Virus record (IMG/VR): IMGVR_UViG_3300032215_000060
Location: 1 to 33,108 of that record
Origin: a virus
Direction: 5' to 3' (one strand)
Length of the DNA: 33,108 nucleotides
The notes beneath the pieces were generated by a model. The model did not search any database and was not told where the DNA came from. It worked only from the letters and a program-made list of their open reading frames with translations. Positions within the stretch are counted from its first letter, which is position 1. Every line of letters starts with the position of its first letter. Position numbers and translations under genes: made by a program. Positions 20,401-31,900 of the stretch are shown one piece after another.

Positions 20401-22905
20401 TTTAATCCATTTATCCCTAGCAATTTTAAACTCTTGACTATCTGGAGCTATACCTTGATCCACTAGATCTTGTTCTATTCTTCTTAATGTAGATTCAAAT
20501 TTATTAGTAGGAATCCACTCAAAGAATTTTCTAGAATCTTTTCTATATTGACGTTCTATCTGAGCTATCTCAAGATCACGACCCACCTTAGGATTACCAT
20601 TCTCATCAGTTAAAGAAGCTAACTGAGAGTATCTTCTCCATAAGATTTTCTTTTGAGACAAGATCTCATCAATATGATTAGGATCATATTCTTGGTCTGT
20701 AAGATTCTTAATTTCATTTAAGATCTCATGTTTGTTTCTATAAGCTTCTTTACCCGCTTCAGAATTATATATCTGTTCACGATTATAATATTCATCTACA
20801 TATTCTTGATGAAAATAATCTTTCTTATGTTCCTTTATTTCTTTAAGTTGTTGATCAGCTGTAGCTTGATCCCCAGAGGCAACCGCTATATTATAAGCAT
20901 GTTGTAAAGTGTATAATTGTACTAAGTGATCTTTAAATTGAGATTTAAAAGTTAAAACCTTTCTAGTTTTAATTTCTCCATCTTCATCTATATAAGGTTT
21001 ATTTTCTTCATGAATTAACTCTTTCATAGTTCTAGCAAAGTTAGTATTACTATACCCTACAGCATCTAACAAAGGAGCTAACTCTGTAGACATTTCATTA
21101 CTTAAACGAAGAGTTTCAGCGTCTACATCATTGTATGCATTTTTTAAATACATAGCAAAACCACCAACTATAGGGTCAGGGCTATTGGTATATGCTTCAA
21201 GGAAAGAAGAAAATATATTAGTGTCTTTAGCATTACCAGTAAGTAAGTCATTAACTCTTTCTTTAGTTAGCTTTTGGCTATCCCACTTTTTTTGTACTTT
21301 ATCAATCTCAGATTGTTTCTGCTTCTTATCCGTAAGCTGTTGTATAATATCTGAATAGTATCTGTCTATCTCTTCTGCTAAAGGTTTTAAATGCTCAAGC
21401 ATTACATTATCAAGAGCACTAGCATATATTTTACTAATAGCTCTACCACTTTGATCAACACTATATTTAATTCCAGATGCTAACTTTGAGAAATCTGTAT
21501 TAGGAGAAAGTCCAGCATCATTAAGACCGTTAAGAGTTTCATCTATAAACTTACTCCAGTTTCTCATTAACAAATCATAATAGAATATATCTTTGATAGT
21601 ATCTTGAGAATCTCCTTTAGTAGCTAGTTCTTGTATATGATTATAAATTTTAGCAGCAACTTTATCTAAACGTAACATAGCGTGTACAAAACTTTGTACC
21701 ATTTTCTCACGAGCTTGTACATCATCGTACATATCATCTAATAGTTTATCAATGTCATTATTAGACAATGTTTCTTTAAGTTCTTGAAGTTCACCACGTT
21801 TAGTAGCTTCATCAACTAAAAATTTACGAGCCTCACTATAGTTAGCATTTTCTTTAATACGTCTAATTTGACTACTAACCACACTATAAAATCTTTTAGA
21901 TGCTATAGCCATACCGCTTTGCTCTACTGACATTAATTCTTTAGTAAAATTAGAGATGTCACGTAGGTAGTCTACCATGTTTTTCTCTGTGAAGATCTCA
22001 GTGTCTATATTAAACTGATCACTTTTTAGCATGTCAGCTAATTCAGATAGACTGGTCTTAGTAGAAAGCTTCTCAATCTTAACAGTTTTACCAAAGATCT
22101 TACGCAATGCTTGTTTAAAAGCAAAGATCATTTTATTAATAAAGTCTGTAAAAGACTTAGAGTTCTTAACCTGATTGGTCTCATTCTCTGCTTCTTTAGC
22201 CAAACCTCTTGTAAGAATCTCTTGTTGAAAATGAGTATCATCTTCTGTTAACTCAGGATATAAAGCTTTAACTTGTTCTACAATAGATTTACCCTCTTCA
22301 GTCATCAAGATATCAGAATACAACTTATTAAACAATTCTTTGTTCTGAGCAAACACTGCAGCTACTAATGGGTGAGAGAATTCATGTAGCACACTCTCTG
22401 ATGTAAAACCATCTTGTACAAAAAACACTTTACCCCCAAAGAAAAAAGCAGCTTCACCATTCCATGGATTTTTAGCTTTATCAGTTAACTCACGTGCTTC
22501 ATCAGCAGTAATCTGACTGTAAGGAATATTTAAGTTAGTAGATATCTTGAAGGCAAGTTCTGCTGCAACATTATTACCAATAGTCTTCTTTTGACTTTCA
22601 ACACTTGGAACTTTATTAAAATCTTCTGTATCTGTAGGAGCCACCTCGTTTAGTCCAGTGATATACTGAATAAGAGGTTCACCGTTCTCATCTAAATTTA
22701 CACCTGATTCTTGCTTATTAGTTTCCCAATCACCTTTTTCATTCTTAAAAGCATCAGTATAGACTTGAGCCCACATTCTTAAAGACTGTTCAGGATCATC
22801 TTGAATATCTAAAATGCCACTAAACAGTAAAGAGTCTTTACCATTAGGAGCTAATACTTGTTCAAGTTCATTAGTTTCTTTATTACGAATTATACTACAA
22901 GCCAT
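17464..22905 (-). CDS. giant virion-associated protein with zincin-type HExxH motif
   Basis: This 1813-residue protein is the last gene of the leftward giant-gene operon. ESVLHEFSHPL at residues 170-180 places His174, Glu175 and His178 in an HExxH metalloprotease signature following a short beta hairpin (FFFGGKVFFVQDG), a usual zincin arrangement. The long middle is helical and highly charged (coiled-coil-rich, residues about 300-1000). A hydrophobic stretch near 1633-1652 (FLMSYILVSIFSWYG) could cross a membrane, unusual for such a protein. In crAss-like phages giant proteins encoded next to the RNA polymerase are packaged and ejected into the host; this one fits by size, strand and place. 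Its ATG lies 3 bases after the polymerase stop. Protease activity is predicted from the motif only. Confidence 0.78.
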   Translation of the reverse strand: MACSIIRNKETNELEQVLAPNGKDSLLFSGILDIQDDPEQSLRMWAQVYTDAFKNEKGDWETNKQESGVNLDENGEPLIQYITGLNEVAPTDTEDFNKVPSVESQKKTIGNNVAAELAFKISTNLNIPYSQITADEARELTDKAKNPWNGEAAFFFGGKVFFVQDGFTSESVLHEFSHPLVAAVFAQNKELFNKLYSDILMTEEGKSIVEQVKALYPELTEDDTHFQQEILTRGLAKEAENETNQVKNSKSFTDFINKMIFAFKQALRKIFGKTVKIEKLSTKTSLSELADMLKSDQFNIDTEIFTEKNMVDYLRDISNFTKELMSVEQSGMAIASKRFYSVVSSQIRRIKENANYSEARKFLVDEATKRGELQELKETLSNNDIDKLLDDMYDDVQAREKMVQSFVHAMLRLDKVAAKIYNHIQELATKGDSQDTIKDIFYYDLLMRNWSKFIDETLNGLNDAGLSPNTDFSKLASGIKYSVDQSGRAISKIYASALDNVMLEHLKPLAEEIDRYYSDIIQQLTDKKQKQSEIDKVQKKWDSQKLTKERVNDLLTGNAKDTNIFSSFLEAYTNSPDPIVGGFAMYLKNAYNDVDAETLRLSNEMSTELAPLLDAVGYSNTNFARTMKELIHEENKPYIDEDGEIKTRKVLTFKSQFKDHLVQLYTLQHAYNIAVASGDQATADQQLKEIKEHKKDYFHQEYVDEYYNREQIYNSEAGKEAYRNKHEILNEIKNLTDQEYDPNHIDEILSQKKILWRRYSQLASLTDENGNPKVGRDLEIAQIERQYRKDSRKFFEWIPTNKFESTLRRIEQDLVDQGIAPDSQEFKIARDKWIKDNTVIAYTPQFYEERNQIISDLKDFMAKLPQSTQDLVDSSGEMENMLSLSTGFRDQDGQIIGGDFSQTSKDKIKAYQKSIQDKRKSLYNGLTDDEQSELDSLFTRKDFSFGKRLSPEDDARLSELIDKGISLRINILQKAELASLYQRLSEIQSKEATDYYTDIVNNYLDKMGEKPFDENNENTVDSILDPSSYVRLFSKSPEFEKWFKENHITKEVYDRESGEIITKYERLFIWNRNRPNNEEHYEKITLSDGEQILGKPSLSYFFRSVKKDYRTKKVVGQTVDNKGNFLPKTVEQGAKDDKYYNHDYAKLERENPNVFALMEKMKEIHLKHQATLPRESRLYLDIPRYGKENLEYLQSTSISKESNKFKEWAIGLKESILSAADDAEVTGFNFDSSKMMYTDIFGEDIQKVPITGMYSLDPSQVSINILDGMRRYMHSGLKQKKLIELNPFAQALQNVTSQRTLKKDSAIGKIMATIGNSFKLGPTGKNNRANAISNIIQKEFQGVHTKDIFIKAPFIQKILNKGGSLASFGLFASNVLPSAVKNRQGALMQNIIESTGGRFLSLASYHLGKAKAVKMIMAHTMSLYEVGNKSLDAQMMLIFDPGQGIFEKFLKHQFGRSLAGDAAGLSFFTSPRQFLDLEVQTELLTGMLYHQRVTQTIDGVSTELRYADAWEIRNGQIELKEGIDKEWAQGGAKFNQFKNRSHELNNRLVGTYSKMDQPEVMRYSLGRVAFFLKRYFISMAMNRFAKTRTSNALGTVSTGYYVSTLQAAAKLARTRNFGSITNEEKINVKKFAADAALQFLMSYILVSIFSWYGAEDPDKYNKMKERSGALNEDDFNLTGWLFNHALVATLATLNEQETFGILNPVEYNAKKGQWNLSLGRRSLKQAGSTVKSMGDPTSLWNTTGQKMFDAYSNFALYLEEKDNAYWKKDTGPYWFQKSGEPKFWKDIFSIFGFTGTQVSPVEAAEKEMYKQRR

Positions 22906-22908
22906 ATT

Positions 22909-25900
22909 TTATAAATTACAGTTTTTAGATTCTTCAATTTTCTTATTAATAGCAGCCTCAATCTCTTGGTCTGATATAGGTTGATTAGATTGGAACTCTT
23001 TTCTAAACCCTAGCATTTGCTCAGCTCCAGGATGAACATATCCAAATCTTTTATATAATTCTGTAGCCAGATGATCAAACGTTCTAGGAGCAGACTTAGT
23101 TAAAAAGTCTACTGATACATCTTTAACCTTAGTTAAGTTTAACCCAAACTCAGGGAATGCCACTTGGAAACCATTACTTAAATGAGCACTAATCACATCT
23201 AATGATTGATTTATAAAGCCAATGTTAGAATCAAAGGTGTCATCTGTCCAATTCTTACCGACAGCTTTTAATACCACAGGGGCACTGTTTCCAGCATCAT
23301 TATACACTTTAGCTATGTTATCACCTGTACCATTCTCATTTACAGGGTATACAAATATAGTGTTTTTATTAGCGTTTAATATAGGTTCAAGCTCACTCTT
23401 TGCAAATTTATTACTAAACGTTCCTATAGAAGGAGATATAGAAGTTACAACTGTAGCTTCTGTCTTAGGCTCTGTTAAGTTACGCTTAGTAGGCTGTATA
23501 TAGTTTCTAAATCTATTACGAACAGCTGTAGCAGACTTAGCCCAGTTCTTATCAAAGATTTCAGAATAGTCATCTAAGAATTCATTAGTTAATCCCTCTT
23601 TAGATAGTTCACTCATTGGTTCTTCTAAAAGCTTCATTAAAGACTCAGAAGGAAGAATCATTGCAATACTATCATTAGTCTTACTGATACCGGCTCTTAA
23701 GTATTCTGATATGATCATTCTACTAAAGAACTTAGATATTTCAGCGTTAGCCGTAGGGTTAGTCACTTTAATTGTTCCTGGATCAGAAAGTCTCTGAAGG
23801 TTCTCATGAAGTACATTAGCCATGTCTGTATCAAGCTTACTTGATTTTAACTTAAGAGTCTTAAGCTTATTCACATCAAACTTACTACCCGGACTGTATC
23901 CTAATTGATCAAAGATCATGTAGTCTTTTTCTAACTCAGGATACTTAGTTTTCATTCTATTGAACTCATCTGCAATACTGTTGTCAGACTTAAGCATAGT
24001 GTAGAAGTTAAATGTTCTTTCTAAAGCTCTATCTCTAAGTCTTTTTTCATAACTCTCTCTAGTCTCGTTATCTCTTACTGGAAGTATAGATCTTAAGTAT
24101 TCACGCTCTAGCACGTAGTTAGAATACTCTTGGAAGTTAACGCTTTCATCTCCCATTTTAAAAGCTTGGACAGGAAGAGTAGCTAATCCTGATTCTTTAT
24201 AAGTGCCCTTATCTGTATAAGCTGTACTAGCAAAGTCAGACTTTATCTGATCTTTATCCATGTACATTACCCCGTCTTTTACGTAAGCACCATTTCTAAT
24301 CTGTACATTTTCTACCGGAACAGCTTTATCTATAAGTAAACCTTTGTACTCAGTGATCTTATTAATATCCATTCCCTTTAAATGATTCTGTAAAAGATAC
24401 AAAGGAAGGTCATTCTTAAATGTAGCTACATACTTCTCAGCATCATCAAAGCTATTTGTATAAGCTTTAGTAGCAATCTTGTTTATTAAGAAGTTATTTA
24501 TATTAGCATCTCCTCTAAGCTTCATTAAAGGCTCCCATAATTTTAACTGGAAATCTTGCACAAGGAAAGATTTAATAGGAGAGTTATACAATATATTTTT
24601 AACTAAGTCAGCAGGTACAGCATTTACAATCTTCAACTTATCTATTTTGCTAAGTCTCTCTTGAGCAGAGAACAAAGATTTAGAAGGAGCAGTATCTAAG
24701 TTAACAGTCAATTTAATATTAGTCAATTGACCCATCAAGTCTTCTAATTCAAAGAAGTGTAATAGAGCAGCTTTAGCCATATCAGAATTGGTATCTTTAG
24801 TATCAATCATTCCTAATAGGTTATCACTATTATATTCAACTCCATTATTATACTTATTAATAATCTTATATATAGTCTCATTACTAACAATAGGTTCTCC
24901 AGTTATTTTATTTCTAAGGATCTCACCTTTCTTATTTCTAGGTAGATCATCTTCAAAGTTATCTAGTATAAACTGTTTCTTAATGTTATATTTATTAAGT
25001 CCTTTACCCTTATTCTCTCCTTTACCACTTGCCTCAAAGAAAGGACTGTTAGATGCAGCTCTTTGTTTAATATAGTCAACAATCAAAGGTTGAGATACAA
25101 AGTGAGCAGCAGTCTTAAAGTCAACACCTGATTCAAGCATAAACAATAACACTGGACCAGCTACATTGTTACCATTGATATTAAAGATCCAAGCATCTTT
25201 CTCAATGTCTACCCATCCGTTCATCAATTGAGAAATCAAGTCAGAGATCTTCTCACCACTTGTAGTGTTAATATCAGATAGAGAAATGTATTGCTTACCA
25301 TCTTTAGTAAAACTATTATGTTTCATTCTAATATTGATAGGACGAATTTCTTCTACAAGAAGCCCTGTATTCTTATCTCTCTTATACTCACCTGTCTCAA
25401 AGTCAATTGGGTAATGAGTGTATTGATTTTCTAGTCTAGCACCCACTCTTTTAAAGATGGATGAGTATGCATTGTCTACGGCACCAATACCTAAAGTCTT
25501 TTTACCAATGTTATTAGACTCATGCTTATATAGATTATACCTAGGCTCTAAGGTACGAGTAGGACTGATTACAGATTTACTCTTTCCTTTCTTATCAGTC
25601 ATGGTACGAACAGCATCACCGTTCTTAACAGCCAAAGGATTATACCCCTGAATGTTTTTACTAGCTAAATCATCTGCCACACCTTTAACAATATCAGTAT
25701 TGTTTGGACGAATAAGAGCTTCAAAGTTATCAGGATGTTCTAAGATCTGACGGATCTTTTCAATGATCTTGTTCTCTGTACCCTTAACATTATCGTTTGT
25801 ACTATACTTAGCCTGCTTACTATTCTTAGAATAGTTAGGTTGGAATATAGTTAATTTATCAATGTCAAAGTCAGATCCAGATTTAGCCACGATTTCAGAT

Positions 25901-28900
25901 GGAGGAATAACAATAGACCCTGCTTCTTCAGGAAGGAACTCATACACTTCCATAAACTCCATAGAGTTCAATCCTTGTACAGGAATACGTACACCCACCA
26001 TAGTGATAAGCTTACGACGGTCTTCTTCATCTAACCACTCATCTTTCTTAAGCATTTCATTCAAACGCTCTCTTGTACCAATCTTCTCTCCATCAGTATG
26101 TGTAAGTTCAAGTAGTTTGTAATAGTCACCTTTCATTGCAATTTTTACTTTCATAGCACTTGTCTTACCATCTTTTCCTTTACCAGGACGATATGTAGGC
26201 AAGTCATTAGTACCACGATAGTTCTTAATGTCTTCTTCTGTAGGATTAGTTAACTTAGTAGTAGACTCAAAGCCAGCTCCAGAAACTTGTACTAACTGTT
26301 CTCCGTTCATCTTCTGACGAACCAATCGTTTTATTACGATAGAGTTTAACAACTTTTCAATCTTCTCAGCGTTAAGGCTAAAGCTTAAGTCTCTCTTAAT
26401 ATCATTAATGTCAGAGCTTTCTCTTACAAAGTCTATGTCATGCTCAGGAAGTTCTTGACGAGCAAGTTCTCTTTCAACAAAGTCCATCAAGCTCTTTACA
26501 CTACCTGTATAGTTTCCTTTCTTATCTTGTGTCCAACCAGCTTCAGCTAGTAACTCATTTTTCTTTTTAGTTTGGAAATCATCAAGTAAGCCCTCAAAAT
26601 CAGTTACTAATTTCTCAAAGTCTTTAGATGTTGCAATCCCTTGTTTAAATAAATCATTGATAATCAACTTTCTAAGCTGAGTAGAGAAGATAGTTTTATT
26701 CTTCCAAGTAGATTGAATATCCACTTGATCTTTTAAATACTGAATAAACACTTTGTTAGTAGTAAATTCTGGATCACCTTGTTTCCAAGGAGTTGTAGTT
26801 CTTTCTTCTTTATTAGTATATAAATCATCATATTGACCATCTTTAGTTACAGTGGCTAACTTACTTCCAGATTCAAATAAAGCATAATCCACTTGTTGTT
26901 TAACTAAGTTGTCATGCACTGTTTGCATATTAGTCCCCTTAATCAAACTAGGGATCAATGGAACTAATGAGAACTTATGGAAAGCTTGTAAGTGTAACTT
27001 ATCACTCTTAACCGGTCCAGCATATTGGAACTTCTTTGTAGGGAAGAACTCACTGATTTCTTTAGGGTCAACCTCTTCTTCATTAATAATCTTATTGTAA
27101 AGATCATTTTGCTTCGGAGACCATGCTCCTTCTAAAATAGAAAACATACGGTAAGAGTCAAACGTTACCCATCCTTGAGCATCCCCCTCATTCATTTCTG
27201 AATAAGGTTTTAATATAGAAGCTGCTTGTTCCTTAGTATATCCTTTAGCAACAAGAGCATCAAGATATTCATTATAGTATACTGACTCAACATTATTATC
27301 TTTAAATATCACTGAGTTAATAGTACCATCAAAGGTTCTTTCAGTGGCTCCTATCTTTTTAGCATAGGCTCTACCAAGATTGTTTACAAAGTTAGTAGTA
27401 GCTTGACCAGAAGCAAAAATTCTACCAGTAGATCCTACAGCAGCGTTACGCTTATGAAACTCTTCTTTATTATGATTATACATAGCTAAGTCTCCATAGA
27501 CCATAGCCATACCTTCCATATTATGAATAAGAGCATTCACTGTAAATGATTTAAGAGCTATCACTTTAAGTTGAGCATCAGTTAAATTAGAGCCGGCACC
27601 AATCAAACTAGTAATACTCTTAGCAGATCCTCTAGCTCCACCTCTTAAGATATCCTTAGATATAAAAGGCATTTCACCAAATACAGTGAGGTTCTCCTGA
27701 GTTAAGTTGTTTATATATCTAGATATGTCATTAGAGATTCTCTTTGATAACTCAGCATCTTCTAAAAGAGATAATGAGTCATCGGCATTAGCCATCTCTA
27801 TCAAGTCTGTCTTTAATCCATCAGAAAGAATGTCATCAAACATTGTAAATGTCAATCCTCTTTCATTAAACCCAGGAATATTAGGAAGCATACCTGCCTT
27901 AAGCATAGCTATACGTTCCATCTCAGCAGCAATCTTTGGCTTAAGAAGAGCTACTGTAGCATTGTTAGCTGTAGCATCATCAGCAAAATACTCACTACTG
28001 ATATATAAGTGACGAGATTTGGCATTAAACGGTGTGTTAAGTAAAGATACCCCATAACCATATGCAGTGGATTTAGAAGCATGTCTGCTTGTTTCCATGA
28101 TACCCTTCATTAACATAGTATGTAAGTCCATTACAAACTTAGTAGCTGGATCAGCAGAGGTTGTCTTAATACCATTTAGTCTGAACTGAGCTTGAGCCTC
28201 GTTACTAACCACTTCTTTAATACCATCTAAGTTAACTATATCAATTGTAACCGTTTCAGCATTAGTCTTACCCACTCTTCTCTGGTTCATGTTAGCTGTC
28301 TCAAAGTTTCCTGTAGGAATATGGAACATGCTGTTCATCCAAATAGAATATTTAGCAGCTGGGTTATTTCTAAAATCTAAGTGAGCCATGTGAGGCTTAC
28401 CAACTATATCTGTATATGTTTTACCAGCAGCATTTAGTTCAGCAAACTGTTTAGTAACTGTATTGTTTAATGATAGATCAAAAACAGAGTCACCATTAAC
28501 GTTCTCTACAGAGTTGTTACTATACTTACCAGAATTGCTACCTTCTATATTAAGAAGCTTTTCTATATTAGAAGATTCTCCTTTATGTAAAAGAGTAGTG
28601 TTACCCTTACTGTCTTTAGTAGTTACGTTCTTTAATTCATTACGTAAAAAGTCTATCGGACTGTTGATAGTTATTTTACTACCTGCTTCTTTAGATGAAT
28701 TAAAGTAATTAATTCTAGATAGAGCAGAGTGTAAATAAGTAACTGCAGTGTAATTTTCATTTAAGCTTTCTCTAACAGCTTGGTTATCAGTCATGTATAA
28801 ACCAATAGCTCTTAAAAACTTAATAGCTTGCTCTGAGTTAAGCTTAGCAGTACCACTTAAAAGAGTACTCTTAGGAAAGTCATTAAGTATAGACTCTATG

Positions 28901-31900
28901 TTTAACTGATTCCCTTGAGGTGTATTTCTTGCATACTTGTTATTTCTTATAGCATCAAACTGAGACTTAAAGTTATTCTCAACTTGCTTAAATGTAGGAT
29001 TAGTTTCAGTGAATTCTACACTAAATGTAGATCCGTCTTCACCAGGAACTTGACTTTTAACTAAACGAACTTCTTTAATAGGCACACGGTATACACTAAA
29101 GTCACGATGGAAGTTAATCCACATGTTCATAGCCGGCCAGTCTGAAGTCTGAGTCTTCTCCATAGGATCACCTAGGCGTTCAACTAAAGCTTTTAACTCA
29201 GGGAATCTTGTAGCTGCTTCACTAAGCTTTCTATACATATCCACTTCATCAATAGCTCCTTGTACAGTATTAATTACAATACCCCAAGTTCTATTAAAGT
29301 CAGTCAATTTAGCATCTCCTAAAGCATTCATTTCCACCTTACCATTCTTATCTAAAGCTGGCAAGCTCTTAATCAAATATACAGTTTGGTTACTAGCTAG
29401 TTCTCTAACTGATAACTCATTACCCTTACGCTCAAAAGCATTAGCTCCAAAGCTCTCACGAGCTTCGTTCTCTGTAATAGATAATTGATTGTCTTCATCT
29501 TTAACTACGTCTGCAGCATTCTCATTGATGTCTTGTTCAGCACCAGTTAAGTCTGCATACTTTTCATCAAAGGTTAAATAAGAAGATCTCTTCTTATGGA
29601 AAGCAATTACTCCTAACTCTTGTTCTCCTTTACTAACTGCAGCATAATCACCCCACTCACTTAAAGCAAAGTTTAATATTCTTTTAGAGTTTTCAGAAAG
29701 ATTAGGGTCATTTAATTTCTTTGCTAACTTACTTTTAATCTCTGCATACAATGGAGCAGTAAATTCTGGATTAGTAAACAATACACCAAGGTTAACACCA
29801 TAGTCTTGTAAGGTAGAAGCCATTAATGAGTCAATACTTTCTACAAGAGTCTTTGAGTCTTGGTAGTTTAACCCACCATCTATATTCTTATCATCTAAAG
29901 GTTGAGCACCTTTGTTTAATATCTTAAATTGTACATTGTTTAATGATGCACTATAGTCATTAATGTTTCCAATATAAAGTTTCTCATAAAGCTCTCCTAT
30001 CTTAGGAATAGCTGTAGCTTCACTAATAGCATCTTTAATACTGTATCCTTTAAATACAGCCTTTAAGAAGTTTAGTATACGTCTAAACAATGTATTACGA
30101 GTCCCTCTACCAGCAACTACATATTTACCATCAGCCATACCATACTTACGATAATCTTCAGCTAAGAATTCCTCTAATTGGATATCACTAGCTGCACTAA
30201 ATTTAATAGTTCTGCCATCTGCAGTTTTAAAAGATCCTGTAAGTTTTCTAGTCTCACCATATAAAGCCACCTTTTGATCTCTAGTTAAAAACAATTGAGA
30301 AAAAGCGTGCCATCCTTCATGGTATAAGTCAGTGTAGTTAGATCCTTGGAATAGAGTGATACCAGATAAAGTGAAAGTAGCCAATGCATTAGAGTTCACA
30401 ACATGAAACATAGTTTCAAAAGGAACTTTATCATTTAATGGACTATTAGTATACCAAGCTCTTGCTTTAGCAATCTGTTCTTCTGTAGCATCACTGTTCT
30501 CTAATATAGATTTCTTTAAAGAGAAGTCAGTATTCTTTAGCAATTCAGCTAAAGGACTAATCTTATTATCTGTAGGTGTAGCTTCTGTTAAACTAACAGA
30601 AGCAGTCTTAGTAGTTTTAGTTTCCCCAAACAATTTAGTTTGAGACTCCACTGTAGGGAAAATACTATTGTAAGCATTCATACTTACCACCTTACCCTCA
30701 GCATTTTTAGCTAGGTTAGTATAGAAGTTACCAGTCAAGAAGTTATTATACAATTCTTTTTGAATCTGTATATTACCATCTAGATTGACAGGCATATCTA
30801 CATATCCATTAACCAAGTCTTTATTAATGTTTACTGTCTGACCACTTAAGTTCTGTAAGAATGTACCACGATTAGTACTTATTGAAGTATCTAACTCCTG
30901 CTCTCCTTGCTTTACAAAGATCTTACCATCACGTTCAAATATCTTAGTATCATTACTATATGTAAACTGTTTTACAATAGCAATCTTTTCAGCATTAGAT
31001 TGTGTATTAGCACTATCAAACAATAAGTCAGCTAAATTCTCAGCTAAGTTATTATTTAGTTTAGCAAAAGTTGGTCTACGTACAAGAATAGGAAGAGAGT
31101 ATCCTGGAACATGGAAGTATACACCACCAGACTTATAGATACCTGTGTCTTCTTTAGCCACTGTAGGTTTAAATCCATCAGGTAATTGTATAGAACCAAT
31201 AGTGTTTATTGTACTAAAGTCTTCATTAACATAGCCATTTCTACCAGGAGTGATAGAGAACATTAAAGAACCTGTAGGATTCTCTTTAAGAAACTTACGA
31301 GCACCTTCTAAGACATCCATTTCTTTTTGTCTTTCAGCCTGTAACTCTTCTTGAGTTCCCATACCTTTCTCAGCCTTTCTCTCTACAGTTTGTACTCTAG
31401 GTACATACTTGTTTCCTGTTCTAGCATCAGAATAAACATTTCTTATTTTACCATAAACAAGTCTACCACCAGCTTCTTTACTTGTGATATTACCTTCTTC
31501 ATCAAAATATAATACTTTACCATTTTTGTCTGTATATAAAAGTGCAACAGCAGATTCATTATGATTGGCTCTGTTCTGCTCACTCTGGTTAATAAATTTT
31601 GTGTCCGAAACATATAGATCAGCATCATCAATAGATGAAGCTTTTACTAAACTCATATAGATACCTGTTGTGGTACCCATCTTAAGATTGTTAGCTGTGC
31701 TGGCATTTAATGAATTCATTAAAGCATTAATCTTTCTAACTACAGCATAGTATGTTTTCTTCTTAGGATCTGGATCTGCAACATTATCTTCTGCTACAGC
31801 CCCATCGTAGTCTTTAGCCTCTTGATTGAATACAGCTAATGCTGTTTCAGGAGCAGCTATAAAGGAACGATTATTGTATAACTTTTTTTTCTCTTCAACA

